NCBI GenBank assembly: GCA_900551675.1
Contig: URXH01000012.1
Span: 1-30,572 of the forward strand
Source of the DNA: an uncultured bacterium
GTDB taxonomy: Bacteria > Cyanobacteriota > Vampirovibrionia > Gastranaerophilales > Gastranaerophilaceae
Length of the DNA: 30,572 nt
Direction: 5' to 3'
Numbering within the stretch: the stretch's first letter is position 1; every line of letters starts with the position of its first letter. Below are positions 22,050-30,572 of the stretch, piece after piece. The notes beneath the pieces were generated by a model that saw only the letters and a list, made by a program, of their open reading frames with translations, did not search any database and was not told where the DNA came from. Made by a program: the position numbers and the translations under genes.

Positions 22050-23513
22050 TTATATTTTTGCAAGCTGTAAGTAATAATCGTTAGCTCTTTCAAACTTATG
22101 AGCCGCATTAAATAATCTGCTTTCCTGTAACTGCGGAGCAAGTATTTGCAAGCCTATCGGCATACCGTCTTTGTCAAATCCCGCAGGCACGCTCAATCCC
22201 GGAATTCCGGCAAGGTTAGCGGAAATTGTTGCAATATCTGTCAAATACATAGCTAACGGATCAGAAGCTTTTGCACCGAGATCAAATGCTGTATTCGGGC
22301 ATGTTGGTGAAATCAGAATATCAACTTTTTTGAATGCTTCTTCAAAATCCTGAGTTACAAGTGCTCTCATCTGCTGTGCTTTTTTGTAATATGCATCGTA
22401 ATATCCTGATGATAAAGCGTAAGTTCCGAGCATTATACGGCGTTTAACTTCGGGGCCGAAGCCTTCTGCTCTGGTTTTTGTATACATTTCAAGAAGATTT
22501 TTGGCATCAGGTGTTCTGTAGCCGTATTTTACACCGTCAAAACGCGCCAGATTTGATGAACATTCTGCAGTTGCCAGGATGTAATAAATTCCAATTGAAT
22601 ATTTCAATCTTGGCAAAGAGATTTCTACAATTTCACAGCCTAATTTTTTATAATCTTCAATTGCTTTTTCAATAGCTTTTTGAACATCATCGGATAAACC
22701 TTCTGACATCAATTCTTTTATAACGCCGACTTTCATTCCTTTTATGTCATCGTTAAGATGTGCGGAGTAATGTTCTACAGGCAGATTTAAAGATGTAGAA
22801 TCTTTCGGATCATGACCTGAAATTACTTCAAGTAAGTTTGCTGCATCTTCAACGGTTCTTGCAAAAGGGCCTATTTGATCTAAAGATGATGCAAAAGCAA
22901 TTAAACCGTATCTTGAAACACGTCCGTAAGTAGGTTTCATTCCGACAATACCGCAGAAAGATGCCGGAAGTCTGATGGAACCGCCTGTATCAGAACCTAA
23001 TGCCAGTGTTGCTTCGCAGGCTGCAACAGAAGCGGCCGATCCGCCTGATGAGCCTCCGGGAACTTTATTCAAATTCCAGGGGTTATGAACTTTTTTGAAA
23101 GCCGAGTTTTCGTTTGATGATCCCATTGCAAATTCATCAAGGTTGGCTTTTCCGACAATCGGGACTAAATTGTTCAAGAGCTTTTCACTTATTGTAGCAT
23201 TAAACGGAGAAACAAAGTTTTCCAGAATTTTTGAAGAAGCAGTTGTTTTAGAACCCTTCAGATTCATATTGTCTTTGAGTGCAAGCGGAACACCTGCTAA
23301 AAGAGGTAATTCTTCCCCTTTTGCGATTTTTTCATCGACTTTTTTTGCTGTATCAAGCGCTGTTTCTTTTGTTAAAGAATTAAATGCTCCTAATTTCCCA
23401 TCAACTTCTTCAATTCTTTCAAAAGCCGCATTTGTTAATTCAACGGCTGAAATTTCTTTATTTTTTAAAGCTTTGCTTTGTTCTGCTGCTGATTTTTTTA
23501 AAAGCTCGTTCAT
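22050..23513 (-). CDS. gatA: Asp/Glu-tRNA amidotransferase subunit A
   Basis: Glutaminase subunit of GatCAB, which turns misacylated Glu-tRNA(Gln) (and Asp-tRNA(Asn)) into the amide form. 487 residues, full length. The amidase signature is complete: Lys80 (LALKDNMN), Ser155 (PGGSSGGSAASVAA, 152-165) and Ser179 (GSDTGGSIRLPA) form the Ser-cisSer-Lys triad. AAGGAG stands 6 bases before the ATG. gatB and gatC are not adjacent, so the subunits are encoded separately. The intergenic space after it carries two hairpins but no clear terminator. Confidence 0.96.
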   Translation of the reverse strand: MNELLKKSAAEQSKALKNKEISAVELTNAAFERIEEVDGKLGAFNSLTKETALDTAKKVDEKIAKGEELPLLAGVPLALKDNMNLKGSKTTASSKILENFVSPFNATISEKLLNNLVPIVGKANLDEFAMGSSNENSAFKKVHNPWNLNKVPGGSSGGSAASVAACEATLALGSDTGGSIRLPASFCGIVGMKPTYGRVSRYGLIAFASSLDQIGPFARTVEDAANLLEVISGHDPKDSTSLNLPVEHYSAHLNDDIKGMKVGVIKELMSEGLSDDVQKAIEKAIEDYKKLGCEIVEISLPRLKYSIGIYYILATAECSSNLARFDGVKYGYRTPDAKNLLEMYTKTRAEGFGPEVKRRIMLGTYALSSGYYDAYYKKAQQMRALVTQDFEEAFKKVDILISPTCPNTAFDLGAKASDPLAMYLTDIATISANLAGIPGLSVPAGFDKDGMPIGLQILAPQLQESRLFNAAHKFERANDYYLQLAKI

Positions 23514-23581
23514 ATTTTCTCCTTAAAGCTATTCTTTTTTCTTATAAAATAATTCTATGATAAAAATAACTTATTCGCAAG

Positions 23582-24160
23582 TTACAGGTTCTGCATCTTT
23601 TTATTGATTTCGGAATGAATGCGATTGGCGCGGTAAAGATAATTAGTAAGTTTTTCGTAATTAGCTTTTGTTTCGCCGTAAGGAACCTTCATTGCAATAA
23701 GTTCATCAACATTTTCATTTATACTTTCAAGTGTATCTAAAGAGTCGCTTAAATCAAGAATTGACTTAACTTTTTTTGACATTCTTGCGATAATTTGTCT
23801 TGATACAAAACGTGCAAGACGTCTTATTGGTGATAACTTGTATTTTGGCTTTCTTGAGGTTATTGCATCGGTTATTTTTTCTGCCATATTCCTTTTTGAA
23901 TATTGTTCTTTCAAATCAGCAAGTTCATTTTCTAACTGTTTTGCCTGGATTTTCAAATCCATTACATCAAGCAGTTTGCCTAAAAGTTCTGCCCCTTTAA
24001 TTTTGTTGTTAAGCTTTTCAAGCGCTTCTTCTTTTTCTGCAATAAGACATTCGAGTTTTAAAGTTTTATCATCTAAATCCTTAAATGAGTTGTCATTTAA
24101 GATGTTTAAATCATAATCATTCAGTCTTTTAAAATTATTTTCAAATAGATTATTGTTCAT
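23582..24160 (-). CDS. coiled-coil unknown protein downstream of the Lpt permease
   Basis: 192 residues, strongly charged and helical. A heptad-rich coiled coil (about 30-95: KTLKLECLIAEKEEALEKLNNKI... ENELADLKEQYSK) is followed by a basic segment (SRKPKYKLSPIRRLARFVSRQIIARMSKK, 102-130) that could lie on a membrane, and more helix to the end. No signal peptide or catalytic motif. The ATG follows the permease stop codon by 5 bases, so the two are co-transcribed and probably translationally coupled; the ribosome site is weak. Confidence 0.72.
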   Translation of the reverse strand: MNNNLFENNFKRLNDYDLNILNDNSFKDLDDKTLKLECLIAEKEEALEKLNNKIKGAELLGKLLDVMDLKIQAKQLENELADLKEQYSKRNMAEKITDAITSRKPKYKLSPIRRLARFVSRQIIARMSKKVKSILDLSDSLDTLESINENVDELIAMKVPYGETKANYEKLTNYLYRANRIHSEINKKMQNL

Positions 24161-24165
24161 TTTTA

Positions 24166-25296
24166 TTACTCTATTGTATAAACTTTTTTATAATAAAGTA
24201 TTGTTCCTATAAGTGTCAGGACAATATTTGGCATCCAAGCCGAAAGAAACGGCTGTAATGAACCGGCTTCTCCGAATGATATTGACAGCGCTCTTATCAA
24301 ATAATAGGCAAATATGATTAATATGCTGAATAGAAATCCTCTGTTATATCGAACCCTTGGCGGAGTAATTGCAAGAGGAACGCCGATGAGGACAAGAGCA
24401 ATTGTTGTCAATGGAAGTGCGAGTTTATCATATAGTTCAATATGGAAAATATTGCGCTGTTTATCCTCTATGTGGTTATGTCTTATATAGTAAATAAGCT
24501 GGGTAAAATTCATTTCTTTCGCAACATTTTTATTAAGTTCTTTAGACATGTCCAGCCCGAATTTAACTATAGAACTGTCAAAAAGAGTTGTATTTAAAAC
24601 TTTTCCATCATTATCAACCGTATAAACAGCTCCTTTGTCAAACTGCCAGCCTTCAGGAGAAGTTTTTCCTTCATCTGCCTGCAAGACTTGAATTGTGCCG
24701 TCTTTTGAAGTATCAAGCACTGTAATATTATGCAAAACTTTATTTTCACAGAAACCTACATAAAAGAGTCTTTTAATACTTCCGCCGTCATTCAATTCTT
24801 TGAAAACGAAGTTTTGTTTGCCTTCCGGAATATTTTTCTGCCCGAGAGACCAGAGTGCCAGATCCTTTGACTGTTTTGTCATGACAGGAACTACAGTTTC
24901 ATTAATAACAAAACTGCATACGGACATTAACAATGCAAAAATAAAAATTGGTTTAGCAATTCTGTTCAAGCCTATTCCGCAGGCCCGCATTACAGTAATT
25001 TCAGATTTTAAGCTTAAACCGTTAAGAGTCATAACAGTCGCAAGCAACACGCCCATAGGTATTGTCATAACAATTACCTGAGGGAGGTTTAGAATAATCA
25101 TCATTAATGCGACTTTGAAAGGAATTCCAAATAGTGAAATTTGTTTTATAAGGGTTATAAATGTATCTGAAGCAAAAATAATAGATGTAAATACACATAC
25201 TCCCATAATAAACATTTCGATAATTTGTTTAAGAATGTATTTGTCAAGCAGAGTAACTTTGCCTGAAAAGTTTTTTTCACTTACTTCATTTTCCAT
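24166..25296 (-). CDS. LptF/LptG-family permease (YjgP/YjgQ)
   Basis: Transmembrane part of the LptB2FG transporter that pulls lipopolysaccharide from the inner membrane. About 376 residues: LLDKYILKQIIEMFIMGVCVF (first helix), then LPQVIVMTIPMGVLLATVMTLNGLSLKSEITVMRACGIGL, the family's most conserved block with the coupling helix to LptB. A periplasmic beta domain (about 125-270) follows, then three more helices near the end (LALPLTTIALVLIGVPLAI...). Six helices in all. The ATG at 25296 (MENEVSEKN) is preferred to the TTG at 25332; neither has a good ribosome site. It implies an outer membrane. The partner permease and lptB are not in the window; some cyanobacterial-line genomes carry only one such gene. 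Confidence 0.88.
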   Translation of the reverse strand: MENEVSEKNFSGKVTLLDKYILKQIIEMFIMGVCVFTSIIFASDTFITLIKQISLFGIPFKVALMMIILNLPQVIVMTIPMGVLLATVMTLNGLSLKSEITVMRACGIGLNRIAKPIFIFALLMSVCSFVINETVVPVMTKQSKDLALWSLGQKNIPEGKQNFVFKELNDGGSIKRLFYVGFCENKVLHNITVLDTSKDGTIQVLQADEGKTSPEGWQFDKGAVYTVDNDGKVLNTTLFDSSIVKFGLDMSKELNKNVAKEMNFTQLIYYIRHNHIEDKQRNIFHIELYDKLALPLTTIALVLIGVPLAITPPRVRYNRGFLFSILIIFAYYLIRALSISFGEAGSLQPFLSAWMPNIVLTLIGTILYYKKVYTIE

Positions 25297-25364
25297 ATTT
25301 ATAATGATAATTGAAACAAATTGATTAGGCAAATAAAAAAAAATAAATAAATAAGTTTTAAAAA

Positions 25365-25394
25365 TTGTATATATTATTTTTTTTGTGATATATT
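25365..25394 (+). promoter_or_regulatory. tentative ppdK promoter
   Basis: TTGTAT (25365-25370), 18 bases, TATATT (25389-25394) in an extremely AT-rich divergent region. Other -10-like words nearby (TATTAT 25413-25418) make the choice uncertain. Confidence 0.3.
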
Positions 25395-25441
25395 AAAATC
25401 ATTGAAAGTGTTTATTATATGAATAAGAAAGGAGATAAAAA

Positions 25442-28120
25442 ATGACTGAAAAACGCGTATGGTTATTCAAAGAAGGCAATGCAGACATGCGCAATCTTCT
25501 CGGCGGTAAAGGTGCAAACCTTGCTGAAATGACCAATTTGGGGCTTCCGGTTCCTCCGGGGTTAACGATTACTACAGAAACCTGTATGGATTACATTAAT
25601 CATGGCAATAAAATGCCTGCTGGATTGATGGATGAAGTGAAATATTACCTGAAAGAAGTGGAAGAACAGGCAGGCAAAAAATTTGGCGATGCTGAAAACC
25701 CGCTTCTTGTATCTGTCAGATCAGGTGCAAGACTTTCAATGCCGGGCATGATGGAAACAATTTTGAATTTGGGGTTAAACGACAAAACTGTTGAAGGCAT
25801 GATTAAACTGACCAATAACCCGAGATTCTGCTATGACTCTTACAGAAGATTTTTGACAATGTTCGGATCTGTTGCATGGGAAATCGACAGACAAAAATTT
25901 GAAGATTATCTTGACAGAATTAAAGAAGAAAAAGGTTATAAATCTGATACAGATTTAACTGCTGAAGATTGGAAATCTTTGATCGAACCTTATAAAGAAT
26001 TAATCAAAAAAGAAACAGGCAAAGAATTCCCGCAGGATCCTTACGTTCAATTGGAAGAAGCAATTGAAGCAGTATTCAGATCCTGGAATATTCCGCGTGC
26101 CGTAGCATATAGAGATCACTATAAAATCGACCATAACTACGGTACAGCAGTAAATGTCCAGACAATGGTGTTCGGAAACATGGGCGATGACTGTGCAACC
26201 GGTGTTTCCTTTACCAGAAATCCGTCTACCGGCGAGAACAAATTCTACGGCGAATATTTAACAAACGCTCAAGGGGAAGATGTTGTTGCAGGTATCAGGA
26301 CTCCTAAACCGATTGCTGAACTTGAACATGAAATGCCTGATTTATATAAACAATATGTTGATATTGCTAAAAAACTTGAAAAAGGTTACAAAGATGTTCA
26401 AGATATGGAATTTACAATCGAAAGAGGCAAGTTGTATATCCTCCAGACACGTAACGGTAAAAGAACTGCAAAAGCATCTGTGAGAATTGCAGTTGAAATG
26501 TGTGAAGAAGGTATAATCGATAAAGAAAGAGCAATTGAACTTGTAGATGCAAATCAGCTTTATCAGGTACTTCTTCCTGATTTTGACCCTGCCGCTAAAA
26601 AAGAAGCAAAACAGATTGCAAAAGGTTTAGCAGCATCACCTGGCGCTGCTGTCGGTAAAATCGTATTTGATACAGAAGAAGCAGCAGAACGTGGCAAAGC
26701 AGGTGAAAAAGTTATCTTAGTCAGAATTGAAACTTGTCCTGATGATATTCACGGTATGATTGAATCTCAAGGTGTTCTGACGCTCAGAGGCGGTATGACT
26801 TCTCACGCTGCTGTTGTTGCAAAAGGTATGGGAAAACCATGCGTTGCAGGCTGTGAAGATTTAAAAATTGACCTTAAAAATGAAACGCTGACATCAGCAG
26901 ACGGTACTGTTTACCATAAAGATGATATTATTTCTCTTGACGGTGGTACAGGGGAAGTTATGGCAGGGGCAGTTCACTTAATTCCGCCTAAAATGGATGA
27001 AAACTTCCAAAAACTATTCAAATGGGTTGATGAAACTAAATTGTTGAGTGTAAGAGCTAACGCAGATACTCCTGCAGATGTTGCCAAAGCTCTTGAACTC
27101 GGAGCTGAAGGGGTAGGTTTATGCCGTACTGAACATATGTTTATGAATCCGGAAAGACTTCCGTGGGTTCAAAAAATGATTATTGCAGGTACGCAGGAAG
27201 CAAGAAAAGAAGCTCTTGATCATCTTCTGCCTATGCAGTACAGCGATTTCTATGCAATGTTTAAAGCATTAGGCGAAAAATCGATGACAATCAGACTTCT
27301 TGATCCGCCTCTTCATGAATTCTTGCCTGACAAAGAAGAATTGATAGCTAAAGTTGCAGCCAAAAAAGCGAAAGGCGAAGATTATAAAGAAGATGAAAAA
27401 CTTCTTAACATCGTTGAAGCTATGTCTGAATCTAATCCGATGATGGGCTTGAGAGGTTGCCGTTTAGGTTTAACTTACCCTGAAATCAACGAAATGCAGG
27501 TTAGAGCCATCTTTACAGCTGCCTGTGATTTGAAAAAAGAAGGTTTAGATGTTAAACCTGAAGTCATGATTCCGCTTGTAGGGCATGTAAACGAACTTAA
27601 AACAGTAAAAGGAGTTCTTGAACGTGTAGCAAAAGAAGTTATGAATGAAAAAGGCGTAATGGTTGATTACATGTTCGGTACAATGATTGAAATTCCGCGT
27701 GCAGCTTTGACAGCAGATCAGATTGCCGAATACGCAGAATTTTTCTCATTCGGAACAAACGATTTAACGCAGATGACATTCGGCTATTCAAGAGACGATG
27801 CAGAAGGTAAGTTCTTGCAAAACTATGTAGAACAAAAGATTCTGCCTGCTAACCCGTTCCAAACCCTTGATCAGGAAGGGGTCGGACAATTGATGAAAAT
27901 TGCTCTTGATAAAGCTCTCAAAGTCAGACCGCATCTGAAACGCGGTATCTGCGGAGAACACGGCGGAGATCCTGCATCGGTTAAATTCTGCCACAGAATA
28001 GGCTTGAACTATGTATCATGTTCACCATTCAGAGTTCCGCAGGCAAGACTTGCTGCAGCTCAGGCTGTAATCGAATTCAAACACAGTAAGGAAGAAGAAG
28101 GTCCTCTGGGATGTAAGTAG
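25442..28120 (+). CDS. ppdK: pyruvate phosphate dikinase
   Basis: Interconverts pyruvate + ATP + Pi and PEP + AMP + PPi; in anaerobes it serves both glycolysis and gluconeogenesis. 892 residues, full length. ATP-grasp part: GGKGANLAEM (21-30), SVRSGARLSMPGMMETILNLG (91-111), GVSFTRNPSTGE (254-265). Swivelling domain: TLRGGMTSHAAVVAKGMGKPCVAG with the phosphohistidine at His455. C-terminal barrel: GVGLCRTEHMF, MMGLRGCRLG, the EIPRAALTADQIA block, FSFGTNDLTQMTFGYSRDD and GICGEHGGDP with the acid/base cysteine. AAAGGAG stands 8 bases before the ATG. Monocistronic, with a strong shared terminator. With Fba it represents lower glycolysis. Confidence 0.97.
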   Translation: MTEKRVWLFKEGNADMRNLLGGKGANLAEMTNLGLPVPPGLTITTETCMDYINHGNKMPAGLMDEVKYYLKEVEEQAGKKFGDAENPLLVSVRSGARLSMPGMMETILNLGLNDKTVEGMIKLTNNPRFCYDSYRRFLTMFGSVAWEIDRQKFEDYLDRIKEEKGYKSDTDLTAEDWKSLIEPYKELIKKETGKEFPQDPYVQLEEAIEAVFRSWNIPRAVAYRDHYKIDHNYGTAVNVQTMVFGNMGDDCATGVSFTRNPSTGENKFYGEYLTNAQGEDVVAGIRTPKPIAELEHEMPDLYKQYVDIAKKLEKGYKDVQDMEFTIERGKLYILQTRNGKRTAKASVRIAVEMCEEGIIDKERAIELVDANQLYQVLLPDFDPAAKKEAKQIAKGLAASPGAAVGKIVFDTEEAAERGKAGEKVILVRIETCPDDIHGMIESQGVLTLRGGMTSHAAVVAKGMGKPCVAGCEDLKIDLKNETLTSADGTVYHKDDIISLDGGTGEVMAGAVHLIPPKMDENFQKLFKWVDETKLLSVRANADTPADVAKALELGAEGVGLCRTEHMFMNPERLPWVQKMIIAGTQEARKEALDHLLPMQYSDFYAMFKALGEKSMTIRLLDPPLHEFLPDKEELIAKVAAKKAKGEDYKEDEKLLNIVEAMSESNPMMGLRGCRLGLTYPEINEMQVRAIFTAACDLKKEGLDVKPEVMIPLVGHVNELKTVKGVLERVAKEVMNEKGVMVDYMFGTMIEIPRAALTADQIAEYAEFFSFGTNDLTQMTFGYSRDDAEGKFLQNYVEQKILPANPFQTLDQEGVGQLMKIALDKALKVRPHLKRGICGEHGGDPASVKFCHRIGLNYVSCSPFRVPQARLAAAQAVIEFKHSKEEEGPLGCK

Positions 28121-28163
28121 AGGTAAAGTCCTTTTTTCATTCTGATTTTGTATGAATTTACAC

Positions 28164-28207
28164 AACTAAAAAAAAACGGGAATTTTAAATTCCCGTTTTT
28201 TTTTTAG
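28164..28207. terminator. bidirectional terminator between ppdK and the glutaredoxin gene
   Basis: A long perfect stem, AAAAAACGGGAATTT (about 28171-28185) with AAATTCCCGTTTTTT (about 28187-28201), A-rich before and T-rich after. It serves both convergent genes and reaches the stop codon of the glutaredoxin gene. Confidence 0.9.
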
Positions 28208-28468
28208 TTATTCTAAAATTTCTTTAAGCTTTCCGCTTTTGTACGCTGCTTCCAAATCGTCATACCCGCCTACATAATTATCATTAATAATAATCTGCGG
28301 AACAGTCATAACAGTTTTATTGAATTTTTCGGAAAGTTCTTTTGTCATATCATCAAAAGATTCATCAACATTATGTTCTGTGTAAGTTAAGCCTAAAGTT
28401 GATAAAAGTTTTTTTGCCTTAACGCAGTACGGGCATGTTGTCATTGTGTAAATATCAATTTTGTTCAT
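28208..28468 (-). CDS. grxC: glutaredoxin
   Basis: 86-residue thioredoxin-fold reductant. Active site C12-P-Y-C15 (TCPYCVKAKKLL), cis-Pro region TVPQIII and the GGYDDLEAAY helix that binds glutathione. The ATG at 28468 is chosen because AAGGAGG stands 5 bases upstream; an in-frame start at 28549 would overlap the upstream gene by 29 bases. Second gene after the R3H/AAA ATPase, 52 bases apart. Some proteins of this type work with thioredoxin reductase rather than glutathione. Confidence 0.92.
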   Translation of the reverse strand: MNKIDIYTMTTCPYCVKAKKLLSTLGLTYTEHNVDESFDDMTKELSEKFNKTVMTVPQIIINDNYVGGYDDLEAAYKSGKLKEILE

Positions 28469-28520
28469 AATAACCTCCTTGGCTTTATATATTATAAGCC
28501 ATCCGGCTGAACATTGCAAA

Positions 28521-30146
28521 TTAGTTATTAAAATCTTTTCCGCCGACAATTCTGAGGTGCCTGTTACTGCCTTCTCCTACGGATTTGCTTGAAAGGTTGT
28601 GCTGTTCAACAAGTTCGTGCTGTAATTTCCTTATATGCTGATTTTGCGGGGTAAGTTCAACATGTTCTGCTCCTGCAAGAATTTTATTTATTGCAGCTTT
28701 TGCTTCATCAAGCGCACGTTCTGCATCATCATAGTATCCGCATAAAGTTTCAGATGCTTCTGTAATCTGTAAGGCCTCTTTCAATACCTTTTGAATTTGC
28801 GCCATAGAGTTAGTTTTTACATAAAATATCTGGAGTCTGTAATCATTTGCGGTGCTCAGAACTTTTGCTCCGCCTTTTATAAAGTTTTTATGTGCAATCA
28901 CAATATCTGCATCTTCAAGATTACGAGTAATTTCAGCGTTTAAATCAAGTCTTTCTATAACCTTTTCTACAATAGTCCTTGAAACAGCGTAAAGATAAAT
29001 TTTCTTTATACCTTTAACCTCTTCAACATATTTCTGCCGTGAAAAGCTGAATTTTAAGCTATCCGTATTATGTTCAGGCTGAATTTTTTGTTCGAGTTTA
29101 TTGATTTCTTTAGGAATATCTGAAATTGTGGGTTCATGTTTATCCTGTTCAGGTATTTCTGTGTCGTAAGTTTTGTCAACCTTTCTTATTTCCGGTCTGA
29201 TCGGCCAGCCCCGCAAGATATAATCAACAGCTTCTGCAGTATTTTTATAAACAGCGAGAGTGTTGCGGTCTAATATTTCTATAACGACATCAAATGTAGG
29301 CTGTTTTTCTCTTTCAAGAACCGTTTTTTGAGACGCTCTGCGTTTTGCTTCATCATCACCTAAAGTTACCGACTGAATACCGCCTACTAAATCCGACAAT
29401 GTAGGGTTTTTAATCAAGTTTTCAAGACTGTTCCCGTGAGCTGTAGCGATGAGCATAACTCCGCGTTCTGCAATTGTTCTTGCCGCCTGTGCTTCTGCTT
29501 CTGTACCGATTTCATCAACAACAATTACTTCGGGGGTATGGTTTTCAACAGCCTCAATCATAATATCTTTTTGAAATTCGGGCTGTGTAACCTGCATACG
29601 TCTTGCATGACCTATTGCAGGGTGAGGAGTGTCGCCGTCTCCTGCAATTTCATTTGATGTATCGACAATTACAACACGTTTGCCGAGTTCATCAGCAACA
29701 AGACGTGAAATTTCACGGAGTTTTGTAGTCTTACCGACCCCCGGACGCCCGAGAAACAGAATACTTTTATTCATCATGCAGATATCTTTTATGCAGGCAA
29801 TTGTACCTGTAACTACTCTTCCGATACGGCAGGTGAGACCTATAATTTTTCCCTGCCTGTTTCTGATTGCGCTTATTCTATGAAGAGTTCCAGGAATGCC
29901 GGAACGGTTATCAGATGTGAACTCCTGAATACGTGAGGTAATGTAATTAATATCATCTTCCGTAACAAATTCATCGCCGAGATATTCAATCTTTCCGCCT
30001 GCATGTCTGATTTCAGGGGTTCTTCCGATATCCAGAACAATTTCAATAACATCATCCATTTTTTCATAAGTAATATGCTTCCTGACTTTGTCAGGCAAAA
30101 CTTCTGTCAAGCGATCCAAATCATTTTGAAATTGTAAGCTGGTCAT
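28521..30146 (-). CDS. Ycf45-like AAA ATPase with C-terminal R3H domain
   Basis: 541 residues. The N-terminal and ATPase part (about 1-330) resembles the SpoIIIAA/secretion-ATPase group: GIPGTLHRISAIRNRQGKIIGLTCRIGR, Walker A GRPGVGKTT (133-141), VVIVDTSNEIAGDGD (158-172), Walker B VIVVDE (207-212), TAHGNSLENL. After a variable linker (about 335-365) comes a domain with SFSRQKYVEEVKGIKKIYLYAVSR, then the R3H single-stranded nucleic-acid-binding domain (about 490-535: LQHELVEQHNLSSKSVGEGSNRHLRI). The same architecture is the Ycf45 family of Cyanobacteria and algal plastids. The true role is unknown. GAAAGG lies about 11 bases before the ATG. It is the best clue to a cyanobacterial-line host. 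Confidence 0.9.
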   Translation of the reverse strand: MTSLQFQNDLDRLTEVLPDKVRKHITYEKMDDVIEIVLDIGRTPEIRHAGGKIEYLGDEFVTEDDINYITSRIQEFTSDNRSGIPGTLHRISAIRNRQGKIIGLTCRIGRVVTGTIACIKDICMMNKSILFLGRPGVGKTTKLREISRLVADELGKRVVIVDTSNEIAGDGDTPHPAIGHARRMQVTQPEFQKDIMIEAVENHTPEVIVVDEIGTEAEAQAARTIAERGVMLIATAHGNSLENLIKNPTLSDLVGGIQSVTLGDDEAKRRASQKTVLEREKQPTFDVVIEILDRNTLAVYKNTAEAVDYILRGWPIRPEIRKVDKTYDTEIPEQDKHEPTISDIPKEINKLEQKIQPEHNTDSLKFSFSRQKYVEEVKGIKKIYLYAVSRTIVEKVIERLDLNAEITRNLEDADIVIAHKNFIKGGAKVLSTANDYRLQIFYVKTNSMAQIQKVLKEALQITEASETLCGYYDDAERALDEAKAAINKILAGAEHVELTPQNQHIRKLQHELVEQHNLSSKSVGEGSNRHLRIVGGKDFNN

Positions 30147-30463
30147 TTTCTTTTCTGCCTTTCTTATATTTTGTATAAAACAAAATAATCACCGGCTGAT
30201 AACTCCGTACGCGCAACGGAACGATTTTTTATAAAATTTTCAATTCACCTTTCTATATATATTATACCACTTTTTTCAAAAATCTCATCAATTATAACTA
30301 TTACATTTATAGTAATTTTGTATCCCTTAACTGCATCAATATTTTTAAGAACTTGAAATATTAACAAATGTTACAAAAATTCATTATTTTTTAAAGATTA
30401 AAACAATAAATACCGTAATACAATAATGAACGTTACTGGTTTTTGAAAGGAAAATCGAAAACA
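30147..30463. promoter_or_regulatory. divergent regulatory region
   Basis: About 317 bases without a gene. For the minus-strand ATPase a candidate promoter is TTGATG (30286-30291), 19 bases, TATAAT (30261-30266). For the plus-strand gene at 30464 the best -10 is TACAAT (30419-30424), with no convincing -35, and GAAAGGA (30445-30451) as ribosome site. The rest is AT-rich; no repeat or structured RNA was seen. Confidence 0.4.
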
Positions 30464-30572
30464 ATGGGATTAGCAGCAGGACAAGCTAGATTATTGACAA
30501 TAACAGCCAGAAAATCTGACTGTGAATATCAGTCAATGCGTTTATCACACCAGAAGATAGCATTGTCGCGGG
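30464..30572 (+). CDS. start of a lineage-type unknown protein (cut by window)
   Basis: 36 codons are visible: MGLAAGQARLLTITARKSDC, then EYQSMRLSHQKIALSR. The start is supported by GAAAGGA 12 bases upstream. The opening G-x-A-A-x-Q-A-R-L-L-x-x-T-A-R-x-S-D-x-E is a pattern I associate with abundant unknown proteins of Gastranaerophilales and some other deep-branching bacteria, of helical, filament-like character. Domain content beyond the edge cannot be judged. Confidence 0.7.
   Translation, partial: MGLAAGQARLLTITARKSDCEYQSMRLSHQKIALSR

Noticed and set aside
23095..23526. 143-codon plus-strand frame opposite gatA
   Set aside because: Antisense shadow of a conserved gene with Phe/Ser/Leu-rich, unstructured translation.
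28136..28165. Further copy of the 26-base palindrome after ppdK (TCATTCTGATTTTG)
   Set aside because: Only the first half resembles the family; the second arm is not complementary.
28469..28549. Longer glutaredoxin start
   Set aside because: It would add 27 residues foreign to glutaredoxins and overlap the upstream gene, while AAGGAGG is perfectly placed for the ATG at 28468.
1..30572. tRNA, rRNA, CRISPR or prophage
   Set aside because: No cloverleaf-like sequence, rRNA stretch, regularly spaced direct repeats or phage structural genes were seen on reading both strands.

Overview
The window is an AT-rich bacterial chromosome segment. The best guess for the host is a non-photosynthetic relative of Cyanobacteria of the gut type (Vampirovibrionia/Melainabacteria, probably order Gastranaerophilales). 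The grounds are a Ycf45-type R3H/AAA ATPase (a family typical of the cyanobacterial line), an outer-membrane lineage signature (LptF/LptG permease), an anaerobe-type reverse rubrerythrin and pyruvate phosphate dikinase, short N-terminal F-[QR]-G-R tags on otherwise unknown proteins, and a prepilin with the FTLAEVLLTLGIIGVVAAMT start. The assignment is inference from gene content, not from a marker-gene tree.

Layout. 1-1574: remnant of a possible LysM end, a terminator, one palindromic repeat, then class II fructose-bisphosphate aldolase (-). 1575-5586: two lineage-specific unknown proteins (+), the second a very large helical one. 5771-7786: ispH and rpsA (+). 7787-8930: a prepilin-like gene behind a strong promoter, a strong ribosome site, an ATG and a run of ten G that leaves that ATG out of frame by one base; its leader is built from palindromic repeats. 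9010-11480: a small unknown protein (-) and a secreted TonB-C-like protein (+). 11480-15017: a minus-strand operon of a VWA protein, an FHA-like polytopic membrane protein, a TonB-like protein, two tiny membrane proteins and a zinc-ribbon TonB-like protein. 15121-17405: reverse rubrerythrin (-), a cysteine-cluster protein (+) and two unknowns. 17406-17768: terminator, a compositionally odd GC-richer block and the dnaK leader. 17769-19610: dnaK (+). 19687-20457: a REP-associated tyrosine transposase with GTAG-type REP palindromes on both sides. 20472-21993: accessory pocket with an XRE regulator, an AbrB/MazE-like protein, an unknown, and a HEPN/MNT pair. 22050-25296: gatA, a coiled-coil protein and an LptF/G permease (-). 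25442-28120: ppdK (+). 28208-30146: glutaredoxin and the R3H/AAA ATPase (-). 30464-end: start of a lineage-type protein (+), cut by the window.

How the parts work together. Central metabolism is represented by Fba and PPDK (lower glycolysis/gluconeogenesis), isoprenoid synthesis by IspH, translation by S1 and GatA, protein folding by DnaK, redox defence by rubrerythrin and glutaredoxin, envelope building by the Lpt permease. The most unusual parts are the VWA-FHA-TonB operon, which looks like an envelope-spanning assembly without ExbB/ExbD or a receptor nearby, and the prepilin locus, which has the layout of a slipped-strand (phase-variable) switch. Two unrelated palindromic repeat families occur: GTAG REPs tied to the transposase, and 26-base elements (GTC - 8-base arm - 5-base loop - 8-base arm - CT) whose arms differ between copies but stay complementary. 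No rRNA, tRNA or CRISPR array was seen.
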